A stretch of DNA of 64,000 nucleotides from contig NZ_WKLH01000001.1 of assembly GCF_010882175.1 (NCBI RefSeq), positions 1,448,021-1,512,020 of the forward strand. The letters are read 5' to 3'. A model generated the notes under the pieces. The model saw only the letters and a program-made list of their open reading frames with translations, ran no database searches and had not been told where the DNA came from. The position numbers were made by a program, and so were the translations under genes. How positions within the stretch are numbered: the stretch's first letter is position 1; each line of letters opens with the position of its first letter. This document shows, piece after piece, positions 42,857 through 50,937 of this stretch. Source of the stretch: Mangrovibacterium lignilyticum (lineage in GTDB: Bacteria > Bacteroidota > Bacteroidia > Bacteroidales > Prolixibacteraceae).

Positions 42857-44104
42857 TTAAGTCAATTCTAATAAGGTAATTTCAGGCAACACACCCAAGC
42901 GGCCCTGATAACCAATAAATCCATAGCCGCGATTCACATACAAATATTGATTTGATTCCCGGTACAATCCAGCCCATTTATCATACATATACTGAACAGG
43001 ACTCCATTTGAATCCGGGGATGTCAATTCCAAATTGCATACCGTGCGTATGACCGCTCATTGTCAGATCAATATCCTGATAATCCTTACGCACCTCCGCA
43101 TCCCAATGAGAGGGATCGTGACTCATCAGAAGCTTCACCGGAACATTATGTGCATCCAACCCGGCAACAGCTTTTTTCATGTCGCCGTACTTTGTGAAAC
43201 CTTTGGCTCCCCAGTTTTCAATTCCAATGAGCGCAATCTGTTGCTGTTCCCGCTCAAGCAGAACGTGCTCATTCATCAGTAATCGCCAGCCCATATCCGC
43301 ATGATGCTGCTTAAGCTGATCCAGGTTTCTTTTCTTCTCCTCATCCGATGACCACGAAGTGTAGTCCCCGTAGTCATGATTTCCCAAAACGGAGAAGACT
43401 CCCAACGGTGCTTTCAATTGGTTAAAAACGTCCATATAAGGCACAATTTCTTCTGCCCGATCATTGACCAGGTCGCCTGTAAACAAAATCAGATCCGGCT
43501 TTTCCTTCATGATTGCCTCAACCCCTTCCAAAACCGCTTCACGATTATCGAAACTCCCGGAGTGAATATCTGAAATCTGGATAATCCGAAGTCCTTTGAA
43601 TTCATCCGGCAAATTATTCAGGCTTAATTTCACTTTCCGAAGCTGATACCGATAACGATTGCTCATGCCATAAGCGAGTCCTGCGGTGAGCACACCTCCG
43701 ACCAACAAAGCAGTTTGTGAAATGAATGTAAAACGACTGATAAAACGCGATCCTTCCGGAGGACTCCCTACCGGGTGATTTTTAAAAGAAGTCAAAAAGC
43801 TGAAGATGTTGGGAACGATCATCACAATGTCTGCCAATAGCATCACTGCTGCAACAAGCAATTTCCCCAGGAAAACACCAATTAACACATTCACCGTTAA
43901 TTTGAGTCCCACCGATGGCCAAGCAGTTCTACCATAATGCGGGAAGGCGTAAAAGCCCCACAAAGTTGCCAGAGTTAATAGAATATAACAGCTCCAAAGC
44001 ACCCACTGCAAGTTCGGATTTACTTGACGCAAAACCGTCCGCACCGCAACAAATGCATAATATTCAACCACGAGGACGAAAAGTCCAAAGATTACTAATC
44101 TCAT
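42857..44104 (-). CDS. Membrane metallophosphoesterase
   Basis: 415 residues. Four to five transmembrane helices in the first ~155 residues, then a calcineurin-like phosphoesterase domain with all metal motifs: QISDIHSG (DxH), FTGDLVND (GDxxx), VLGNHDYGD (GNHD), LMSHDP (H) and SGHTHGMQFG (GHxH). Family members (YaeI/YkuE-type) act on phospholipid or lipid A intermediates or other envelope phosphoesters; the substrate here is not known. Tail-to-tail with the Crp/Fnr gene; divergent from feoAB. Confidence 0.92.
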   Translation of the reverse strand: MRLVIFGLFVLVVEYYAFVAVRTVLRQVNPNLQWVLWSCYILLTLATLWGFYAFPHYGRTAWPSVGLKLTVNVLIGVFLGKLLVAAVMLLADIVMIVPNIFSFLTSFKNHPVGSPPEGSRFISRFTFISQTALLVGGVLTAGLAYGMSNRYRYQLRKVKLSLNNLPDEFKGLRIIQISDIHSGSFDNREAVLEGVEAIMKEKPDLILFTGDLVNDRAEEIVPYMDVFNQLKAPLGVFSVLGNHDYGDYTSWSSDEEKKRNLDQLKQHHADMGWRLLMNEHVLLEREQQQIALIGIENWGAKGFTKYGDMKKAVAGLDAHNVPVKLLMSHDPSHWDAEVRKDYQDIDLTMSGHTHGMQFGIDIPGFKWSPVQYMYDKWAGLYRESNQYLYVNRGYGFIGYQGRLGVLPEITLLELT

Positions 44105-44354
44105 TTTTTGTTTCTCTAATCTGTTTAATACTGTTTCCGGCTAAGTTAACAGGACTTTTTCCGAAATCCTTCTTTCTAAACAACCGACAAACAAGATGGT
44201 TGCTTTTAGCATTAAATTCAAAGCAACCAGCAATGCAAAAATACGGCAGCAAGCACCTTTGCTTTTTTCCACTTCGGCAGTCGTCTCCCAAGTAAATGGG
44301 ATAAGAAATTCGAATTTAAGACAGCCAGCCTCCAGATATCACAACTTTTGGGGA

Positions 44355-44385
44355 TTGAAAAGATCACCGATGTGGACTAATTTTG
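44355..44385 (+). promoter_or_regulatory. feoAB promoter
   Basis: TTG at 44355-44357 and TAATTTTG at 44378-44385 with a 20-nt spacer: a good match to the Bacteroidota -33/-7 pattern TTTG-N19-21-TAnnTTTG. The -7 element is embedded in a palindrome. Confidence 0.65.
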
Positions 44386-44399
44386 AAATACAAAATTAG
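44377..44399. promoter_or_regulatory. Palindromic operator over the feoAB promoter
   Basis: Perfect inverted repeat CTAATTTTG-AAATA-CAAAATTAG (9-bp arms, 5-bp spacer) covering the -7 element and likely start site of feoAB. Position suits a repressor site, possibly for an iron-responsive DtxR/Fur-type regulator (inference). It also places a TAATTTTG on the minus strand. Confidence 0.6.
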
Positions 44400-44468
44400 A
44401 ACGGCTCAGAATCATCGTGGTTTTCAAGCAGAAAGGCCAATTTTAAAAAAAATTTAAACGCACGAAGA

Positions 44469-44699
44469 ATGAAACAGACAATAGCTGATTTAAATCGGGG
44501 AGAAAGAGGAGTTATTGAGAACTTCTCGCCTGACGATATTCCATTGAAGTTTTTAGAAATGGGTTGCCTTCCGGGTAATGAAGTCAGCTTGATTCAAATG
44601 GCTCCCTTCCGCGATCCAATCTATATCAACGTCAACGGAAACAATCTTGCCATCCGAAAAGAACTGGCGAATTTAATCGAAATTACAATCGTCAAGTAA
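44469..44699 (+). CDS. feoA: Ferrous iron transport protein FeoA
   Basis: 76 residues, SH3-like FeoA fold. Family features: GERGVIENF, LKFLEMGCLPGNEVSLIQMAPFRDPIYINVNG and NNLAIRKELANLIEI. FeoA assists FeoB. Five bp separate it from feoB. Confidence 0.95.
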   Translation: MKQTIADLNRGERGVIENFSPDDIPLKFLEMGCLPGNEVSLIQMAPFRDPIYINVNGNNLAIRKELANLIEITIVK

Positions 44700-44704
44700 C
44701 AGGC

Positions 44705-46804
44705 ATGAGTAAACAGCTCAAGGTAGCTCTGATCGGGAACCCCAACACCGGCAAAACGTCGCTTTTTAATCAACTTACGGGCCTCAACCAAAAAGTCGGG
44801 AACTACCCGGGAATTACTGTCGACAGGAAACAGGGTTTTTGCAAACTGTCTGACGATGTGCGTGCTTCAATTAACGACCTTCCCGGAACATACAGTTTGA
44901 ACGCCAGTTCGGCAGATGAGCAAATCGTCGTGGAAACACTGCTCAATCACGAACATCCCGATTTTCCGGAGGTTGCCGTTGTTATTTCTGACATTGAAAA
45001 CCTGAAGCGGAATTTGCTGCTTTTCACCCAAGTGAAAAATATGCAGATACCAACCATTTTGGTGATCAACATGGCCGACCAAATGGAACGTCGTGGTATT
45101 AAGTTGAACATACCGCTTTTAGAAGAAAAGCTGCAAACCCGCATCGTCGTTACCAGCTCACGCAAAGGTACCGGTCTCGAAGAGCTAAAAAAGCAGATTC
45201 TGGACTATAAAGAACTCCCTCTTAAACCGTGCGTTGAGATTGAAGAAATTAACCCGGCTTATTTTGAAAAGCTGGAAACTCAGTTCCCGGACATCGATGG
45301 CTACAAATTGTGGCTGATGCTTTCGCAGGAAATGGCCTACAAAAACCTGGATCAAAAACTTCGCGAGGTACATTCCCGCCTACCGGAAATCTCGCCCTCA
45401 GAATTGAAACGACTGCAGCAAAAAGAAACTATTCGTCGCTATCTGGTCATCAACAGCTTTTTCAACGAAGCTTACCAGGTTGATAAAAATGCAGCAAGCG
45501 ACTGGCGATCTGCCATCGATCGGATTCTCACACACAAAATAGGCGGTTATGTTATTTTCTTTTTGATCCTGTTACTCATCTTCCAGGCTATTTTCAACTG
45601 GAGCAGCATGCCGATGGATTTGATCGACGGTCTATTTGCTTCACTCAGCGAATACCTAAACAATAATCTGCCCGAAGGTACATTGACCAGCTTACTGGCC
45701 GAAGGAGTCGTCCCGGGTGTTGGCGGTGTTGTTATTTTTATTCCGCAAATTGCCTTTTTGTTCCTGTTTATTTCCATTCTGGAAGAAAGTGGTTACATGA
45801 GCCGCATTGTTTTCCTGATGGATCGGGTGATGCGCCGTTTTGGACTAAGTGGGAAAAGTGTTGTTCCGCTCATTTCAGGAACAGCCTGTTCCATTCCCGC
45901 CGTTATGGCAACCCGTAATATCGAAAACTGGAAAGAACGTTTAATCACGATATTGGTGACACCATTTATCACTTGCTCGGCCCGTCTACCGGTTTACCTC
46001 ATCATTATCTCGCTGGTTATTCCAAATCAGAATTTTCTGGGCTTCAACATGCAGGGATTAACTCTGATGGTACTTTACTTGTTGGGATTCGGCATGGCCG
46101 TACTATCTGCTGCAATTCTCAATAAAATACTAAAAATAAAAGGCCGGTCAGTTTTTATGGTTGAAATGCCAGCCTACAAACTACCACTGCCGAAAAATGT
46201 TTTAATTACTGTTATTGAGAAAACAAAGAGCTTTGTGGTTGGTGCCGGGAGCATCATTTTAGCGCTCTCTATTGTTTTGTGGTTCCTGGCGTCAAATGGG
46301 CCATCAGACGATTTCAAAAACGCTACTGAGATTGTAACGTCACAACCCGCAAGTCAACATCTGAGTCCGGATGAACTCAACACGGCAGTATCTTCTTACC
46401 AGCTTAAACATTCGTACATCGGAATACTCGGGCATGCCATTGAGCCGGCTATTCGCCCACTGGGCTACGACTGGAAAATGGGCATTGCCCTGATCAGTTC
46501 CTTTGCTGCCCGCGAGGTTTTTGTGGGCACTCTGGCAACCATTTACAGTGTTGAAAGTGATGAAGAAGAAACAATCAAAACCCGAATGAGCCAGGAAATC
46601 AATCCGGACACCGGAGATAAACTCTTTAATTTTCCGACAGGAATTTCACTTTTACTGTTTTATGCGTTTGCCCTGCAATGCATGAGTACAGTGGCCATTG
46701 TAAAACGTGAAACAAACGGCTGGAAATGGCCGTTAATTCAATTAGCGTTCATGAGTTGCTTTGCCTACCTCTGCTCGCTGACTGCTTATCAAATTTTGAG
46801 TTAA
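44705..46804 (+). CDS. feoB: Ferrous iron transporter FeoB
   Basis: 699 residues. N-terminal G-domain: G1 GNPNTGKTS (11-19), switch NYPGITVDRKQG, G3 DLPGTYSL and G4 NMAD. A helical GDI-like region follows, then the Gate membrane domain with the two-half nucleoside-recognition-like core (GVVIFIPQIAFLFLFISILEESGYMSRIVFLMDRVMR, GTACSIPAVMATRNI, TCSARLPVYLI). Imports Fe2+ across the inner membrane under low iron or low oxygen. Full length. Operon feoA-feoB-small Cys-rich gene. Confidence 0.98.
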   Translation: MSKQLKVALIGNPNTGKTSLFNQLTGLNQKVGNYPGITVDRKQGFCKLSDDVRASINDLPGTYSLNASSADEQIVVETLLNHEHPDFPEVAVVISDIENLKRNLLLFTQVKNMQIPTILVINMADQMERRGIKLNIPLLEEKLQTRIVVTSSRKGTGLEELKKQILDYKELPLKPCVEIEEINPAYFEKLETQFPDIDGYKLWLMLSQEMAYKNLDQKLREVHSRLPEISPSELKRLQQKETIRRYLVINSFFNEAYQVDKNAASDWRSAIDRILTHKIGGYVIFFLILLLIFQAIFNWSSMPMDLIDGLFASLSEYLNNNLPEGTLTSLLAEGVVPGVGGVVIFIPQIAFLFLFISILEESGYMSRIVFLMDRVMRRFGLSGKSVVPLISGTACSIPAVMATRNIENWKERLITILVTPFITCSARLPVYLIIISLVIPNQNFLGFNMQGLTLMVLYLLGFGMAVLSAAILNKILKIKGRSVFMVEMPAYKLPLPKNVLITVIEKTKSFVVGAGSIILALSIVLWFLASNGPSDDFKNATEIVTSQPASQHLSPDELNTAVSSYQLKHSYIGILGHAIEPAIRPLGYDWKMGIALISSFAAREVFVGTLATIYSVESDEEETIKTRMSQEINPDTGDKLFNFPTGISLLLFYAFALQCMSTVAIVKRETNGWKWPLIQLAFMSCFAYLCSLTAYQILS

Positions 46805-46805
46805 A

Positions 46806-46940
46806 ATGAACATCAATCTGCAAGATATACTTGCCTACTTAATACTGGCGGCAGCCCTATTTTTCATACTTAAACGCTTCTTTTTTAAAAAGAAGAAGAA
46901 AGCAGGATCGTGTGGCAAGGCCGATTGCGGCTGCCATTGA
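46806..46940 (+). CDS. FeoB-associated Cys-rich membrane peptide, 44 aa
   Basis: Starts 1 bp after the feoB stop. One transmembrane helix (~8-24), a Lys-rich stop-transfer (FFFKKKKK) and a Cys-rich tail ending SCGKADCGCH. This matches the small FeoB-associated Cys-rich proteins that often follow feoB; a role in metal handling or complex stability is proposed for them. Too short for many gene callers. Confidence 0.85.
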   Translation: MNINLQDILAYLILAAALFFILKRFFFKKKKKAGSCGKADCGCH

Positions 46941-46980
46941 CCAAACATTTCCATCTGGTTATTGATAGTTACAACAAGAA

Positions 46981-47003
46981 AAGCTGACCCGATGGGTCAG
47001 CTT
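46981..47003 (+). terminator. Terminator of the feo operon
   Basis: 10-bp perfect stem AAGCTGACCC / GGGTCAGCTT with a 3-nt loop, 41 bp past the Cys-rich gene. The trailing T content is modest (CTCTGCT). Confidence 0.7.
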
Positions 47004-47015
47004 CTCTGCTATCAA

Positions 47016-47064
47016 AATGGCCCGGACAAGCTCAATTTCCAGGAATCGATCTAAACCGGCCATT
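47016..47064. repeat. Interrupted palindrome related to copies A and B
   Basis: AATGGCCCGG and CCGGCCATT arms separated by ~30 nt. The right arm with its flank (CTAAACCGGCCATT) matches copy A (TTAAACCGGCCATT) in 13 of 14 bases. It lies between the feo terminator and the convergent lipoprotein gene. Confidence 0.45.
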
Positions 47065-47097
47065 CTATCTTTGGAAAAACCAGTTCTGGCAGCATAT

Positions 47098-47781
47098 TCA
47101 TTCGCTCATCTTATACTTCCCATAGCCGGGGCCCCACGGGCTGTTGTACTCATCGTAAAAGAATGGCGGCATCTCACCTTCATTCACAACCTGAACAACG
47201 ATTAGCTCCGGCCAGTACATCGATTCAAACCCAATCTCTTCACCTTCGGCGTTGTACCAAATTCCATCAACAAGCATATCTGTAGACCGACTTGACACCA
47301 ACTTTCTCATGTGAGACCAACACTGGCCATCCATAACACCGGAATACTTGAATACAATCCAGCCGTCAGAATCGACCCAAGTGGCGGGATAACCCCCTTC
47401 TTTGCTGATTAAACCAGTATTCCAATGTGCATTCAGTTTTGTATCTAACAACTCAAACGGCATCATATAGATCCAATAGTCGTAATTTGCCACTAACATA
47501 TCCCAGAATTCCTGACCTTCACCATTGTAGACATGTTGCTTATAATGTGGCCAACCGTCGAAAAAGGCATCCCCTAACATCATATTAACCAGATAGCCGT
47601 TAAACTGTTGCGCATTCCAGTTGAATCCCCACTCGTCAAAGCCGGTCACCTTTTCTTTGTTCATTTGCCCCTTTTTCAAATTTTGATCCGCTAGACTTTC
47701 ATCCAACGCAGTTTCCTGGCATGAGGCCATAACCAAAACAAATGCCAAAAACATTCCGATAATAAAATTCAATTTTTTCAT
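47098..47781 (-). CDS. Lipoprotein of unknown function, 227 aa
   Basis: Lipoprotein signal MKKLNFIIGMFLAFVLVMASC (Cys 21). The mature part is rich in Trp, Tyr, Asp and Gly (DEWGFNWNAQQFNGYLVNMMLGD, WPELIVVQVVNEG) and likely globular, beta-rich. I recognise no domain. Single gene, convergent with feo operon; 152 bp upstream lies the AraC-TPR regulator on the same strand, which might regulate it. Confidence 0.75.
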   Translation of the reverse strand: MKKLNFIIGMFLAFVLVMASCQETALDESLADQNLKKGQMNKEKVTGFDEWGFNWNAQQFNGYLVNMMLGDAFFDGWPHYKQHVYNGEGQEFWDMLVANYDYWIYMMPFELLDTKLNAHWNTGLISKEGGYPATWVDSDGWIVFKYSGVMDGQCWSHMRKLVSSRSTDMLVDGIWYNAEGEEIGFESMYWPELIVVQVVNEGEMPPFFYDEYNSPWGPGYGKYKMSE

Positions 47782-47933
47782 GATAGCAGAATTTAAAGAT
47801 TAGGATACAAAGTTCGGACTGTGCAGGGCTGTTGACTTATCAACCGCCAAGCAAAAAGTTGCAATTTTGAAGCACTGCTTTCAAATATGAAGCATCGAAG
47901 GAAAAATTCAGGGAGTAGGTTCTTCTGAACCTG

Positions 47934-49784
47934 CTATTCGGGAATAACTACGCCGATTTTTTGAGCAAGCTCCTGAAATTCCGGATTTGGATACAAAGGG
48001 GCAAAATCAGGATAAGTCAGCATGACCGGAAGATCCTCGTTTTTATAATCGAAGGCAATATCGAGGTATTCCGTTGCACCGGAATCGTTGTCAAGCAACA
48101 TATATACCGAGGCAATGACCACCGGATTGGAACAATAGCGAGGAGCATTTTTCTGTGCTCCCTGTAACCAAAAATTCAGGCAATTTTCAAAGGTGTCGGT
48201 CGTGTAGCAATCAATCATCGCTTCATTCCCCATGATGTGCTGTAGCTGAAGCCACGAACGTCTGGCCTCTTCCCTCTCGCCGGCCTGATAGTAAGCAAAG
48301 CCAATTCCGTTCCAGGCAAACCCGTAATCAGGATTTAATTCCAATACCTCTTTATATTCATTGATCGACTTTTCGTAGTTGCCGGCAATGTAATAACGTT
48401 CGGCCAGCAAACATCCGGTAATCGGATTAACCGGATCAAGATTCTGTGCTTTTAAAGCTTCGTTTATTGCATTTTCATAGTCCCCTTTCACAACGTAATA
48501 GTTCGACAAACTGAGATGAGCATTTGAATTGTTGGGCTCTAACTCTAATCCTTTTTCTGCCAACGATTTCATTTTAGACCAATCCCAATCGAACTTGCCC
48601 GCCAGATTTCCCCCCGTAATATAGGCTTCGGCCAGGTTCGGATCAATCTGAAGCGCTCGATTGATCGCGCTTTGCGCATTTTCCCGATTACTTAATTTTT
48701 CTTCGTTGTCGCCAATCAGGGTATTAATTGAAAGATAGGTTTCTGCAAGTGTAACATAGGCTGGAGCAAAATCTGGAGCTTTTTCAATGGCTTGGTTTAA
48801 ATAATCGAGTGCTTTCGACAAAGAAGCGTAACGTATTTTTTGCGTGTTCCACAAATGTCGACCACGTAAATACAGGTCATAAGCTTCAGGATCGACCTCC
48901 GGATTAGAAACCTCTTTAAGCGGCTGCCCGATAATGGTTGAGATTTCCCGGGCAATTTCGTTGGACACATGACTGATCAACTGAAGGATGTTACTATGGT
49001 CCTGGTCATAAGCGTTCGCCCAAACATGATCCTCTTCCGGGAAAGGATTGATTAGCTGAACCACAACCCGCATACTATCGCCCCCGTAAATGACCGATCC
49101 TTCAAGCAACAAATCAACATTCAGCTCCCGGGCAATTTGCGGATAAAGTTTCTTTTCACGTTTGTAAATCATCGCCGAACCTCTTGAGATCACCCGAATT
49201 GCTGAATTTTTATACAACTCAAACGTGATTGCTTCAGTAATTCCATCGGCCAAATATTCTTTGTCGTGATCTTCCGATAAAAACAGAAACGGCAACACTG
49301 CAATGGAAGCCTTCTCGTGAGCATATTCATTATTGGGGATAACAACTGAGATGTATCCGCCCAAAATAATGATTAGAATTAGCACAGCCGCAGCAATTGG
49401 TTTTTGCCTCCACCACTTAACCCGAGGTTCCAGGTCTATCGAATCCGGTAATTCTCCACCTTCAATCTTTTTTTTGTACTCCCCCGGAGTCAATCCAAAC
49501 TGATCTAAAAAGCATTTATTGAAATAAGAAGGACTGCTAAACCCCACCTTGTATGCAATTTCAGAAGCGGTCAGATTTTCACGATTAATGAACTTGCATG
49601 CTTCTTCCAGACGAATCTCGCGAATCAGCTGATTCACCGATCTTCCGGTTGCAATTTTAGTTTTCCGAAGTGTCTGAGATCGGCTTAGCCCAATTTCATC
49701 AGCTAAATCGAGCACACCAAATTTTTCGTTCTCCAAATTTCGGAGAATGATTTCTCTCAATTTATGAATGAATGAATCTTTCAT
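47934..49784 (-). CDS. Membrane-anchored AraC-type regulator with TolB-like and TPR domains (1)
   Basis: 616 residues from ATG 49784 (MKDSFIHKLREIILRNLEN). N-terminal AraC HTH (~10-105; LADEIGLSRSQTLRKTKIATGRSVNQLIREIRLEEA, then ASEIAYKVGFSSPSYFNKCFLDQFGLTPGEY), one transmembrane helix (~127-147), then a TolB_N/FlgO-like domain found in CadC- and adenylate-cyclase-like proteins (SIAVLPFLFLSEDHDKEYLADGITEAITFEL, DLLLEGSVIYGG), then TPR repeats to the end. Topology predicts DNA-binding inside and sensing outside. A second protein of the same architecture is at 52911-54971. Confidence 0.9.
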   Translation of the reverse strand: MKDSFIHKLREIILRNLENEKFGVLDLADEIGLSRSQTLRKTKIATGRSVNQLIREIRLEEACKFINRENLTASEIAYKVGFSSPSYFNKCFLDQFGLTPGEYKKKIEGGELPDSIDLEPRVKWWRQKPIAAAVLILIIILGGYISVVIPNNEYAHEKASIAVLPFLFLSEDHDKEYLADGITEAITFELYKNSAIRVISRGSAMIYKREKKLYPQIARELNVDLLLEGSVIYGGDSMRVVVQLINPFPEEDHVWANAYDQDHSNILQLISHVSNEIAREISTIIGQPLKEVSNPEVDPEAYDLYLRGRHLWNTQKIRYASLSKALDYLNQAIEKAPDFAPAYVTLAETYLSINTLIGDNEEKLSNRENAQSAINRALQIDPNLAEAYITGGNLAGKFDWDWSKMKSLAEKGLELEPNNSNAHLSLSNYYVVKGDYENAINEALKAQNLDPVNPITGCLLAERYYIAGNYEKSINEYKEVLELNPDYGFAWNGIGFAYYQAGEREEARRSWLQLQHIMGNEAMIDCYTTDTFENCLNFWLQGAQKNAPRYCSNPVVIASVYMLLDNDSGATEYLDIAFDYKNEDLPVMLTYPDFAPLYPNPEFQELAQKIGVVIPE

Positions 49785-49965
49785 GCAGAAGGATTGCCAA
49801 TATACCAAACATTAAAAAGCTAAACCAGTGTTCTGCTTTACGTAAAATAAACCTTGTAGTTTCTGTTCCTACTCCCGATTCAATCAACCCGCTCGGGTAC
49901 AATTAAGATTTACCTCCTCACACAACAGGCTCACAACTTGCATCTTAGGCATTACCCCCCAAGGG

Positions 49966-50676
49966 TCACTCCCCCTCCAATTCTTTTTTAATTAATTCTA
50001 CGATAGTTTGAATTTCGGCCAATGCCTTCTTGTAAGCATTGTCTTTCCCTTTAGTCAGAAAAATGCTTTCGATAATGAAATTCTGAATCTCGACAGAATA
50101 AAGTTTATCGGGGGCTACAAGCTCCAAAGTCGCATAGTTGATGACACCCCGCATCTCGGGAGACAATTCATTGATGATGATTTCCCAATGTATATCTTCC
50201 AGTTTATTGATGTAGTTATAAGTCATCTCCAGCCGTTGCAGGTTGGATGTAATGCTCGGATTTGTCAGCAGCTTTAACTCGCCGCTGTTCACCAATGTTT
50301 CGTAAATTTTCCCGCCTCTGTGAAAATCGGAATACTGCGACAGACTCATCGTGATAATCGCCAACGTATCAATTTTGCTTCGATCTTTCCCTAAGATAAT
50401 TTGATTGGCATATTCAAACTGCGCTGAATAATAATTGTTAAAGTTCCTCACTTCATTAAGCTCATCGCGATCATCTTCAACCTGAAGCTTAATGTTCTGA
50501 TAGATCTTTTTTTCATTGTCTTTTTGTATCCGACGAGCGTTCCAATTATTAATCTGAAGGGCGACCAAAATACCAATGACGATCAATACAATTTCACCAA
50601 TTGCGTAAAGCATATATTTACGAAACTTACTTTCAGCAAGAAGGCCCTGTCTGATATTTCGGAAAAATCGGACCAT
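49966..50676 (-). CDS. DUF6090 family membrane protein
   Basis: 236 residues starting with the family hallmark VRFFRNIRQGLLAESKFRKYMLYAIGEIVLIVIGILVALQINNWN; one transmembrane helix at ~25-44; the rest is helical and likely periplasmic. Function unknown. Three bp separate it from the upstream 61-aa gene, so they form an operon. Confidence 0.88.
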   Translation of the reverse strand: MVRFFRNIRQGLLAESKFRKYMLYAIGEIVLIVIGILVALQINNWNARRIQKDNEKKIYQNIKLQVEDDRDELNEVRNFNNYYSAQFEYANQIILGKDRSKIDTLAIITMSLSQYSDFHRGGKIYETLVNSGELKLLTNPSITSNLQRLEMTYNYINKLEDIHWEIIINELSPEMRGVINYATLELVAPDKLYSVEIQNFIIESIFLTKGKDNAYKKALAEIQTIVELIKKELEGE

Positions 50677-50679
50677 GCG

Positions 50680-50865
50680 TCAATCCTGCTTGCTTACCCC
50701 TGATATAATAGATGTCAGGATTAAACCAATACCAAGCCCGGCGATAATACAGCCAACAAAAGCCAATACAGATGTCTGAAGAAAGAAAAATCCGATGCCC
50801 AAACCGGCGAGCAAACCTCCTCCGATTGCCCAGGTACTTTTGTCTTCTTTGTTTTTCGTGTCCAT
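50680..50865 (-). CDS. Small two-helix membrane protein, 61 aa
   Basis: Charged N-terminus (MDTKNKEDKSTW) followed by two Gly-rich transmembrane helices (GGGLLAGLGIGFFFLQTSVLA and GCIIAGLGIGLILTSII). No family recognised. Operon partner of the DUF6090 gene (3-bp gap). Coding is supported by the two clean hydrophobic segments with hydrophilic ends. Confidence 0.7.
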   Translation of the reverse strand: MDTKNKEDKSTWAIGGGLLAGLGIGFFFLQTSVLAFVGCIIAGLGIGLILTSIISGVSKQD

Positions 50866-50937
50866 GGTTGTCTATTTTTGGTTTTTGAATTCATATGGGT
50901 TTGCGATGTCCTATGAAATCAGCACAAATGCGGAACC

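Larger units (their letters stand above)
44105..44468. other. Intergenic region between metallophosphoesterase and feoA
   Basis: 364 bp, no supported gene. It contains the feoAB promoter and a perfect palindrome (separate entries). The left part carries no recognised signal. Confidence 0.5.

Noticed and set aside
44064-44295. Frames in the region between metallophosphoesterase and feoA
   Set aside because: Both strands give low-complexity basic products without start signals; region is better explained as regulatory.
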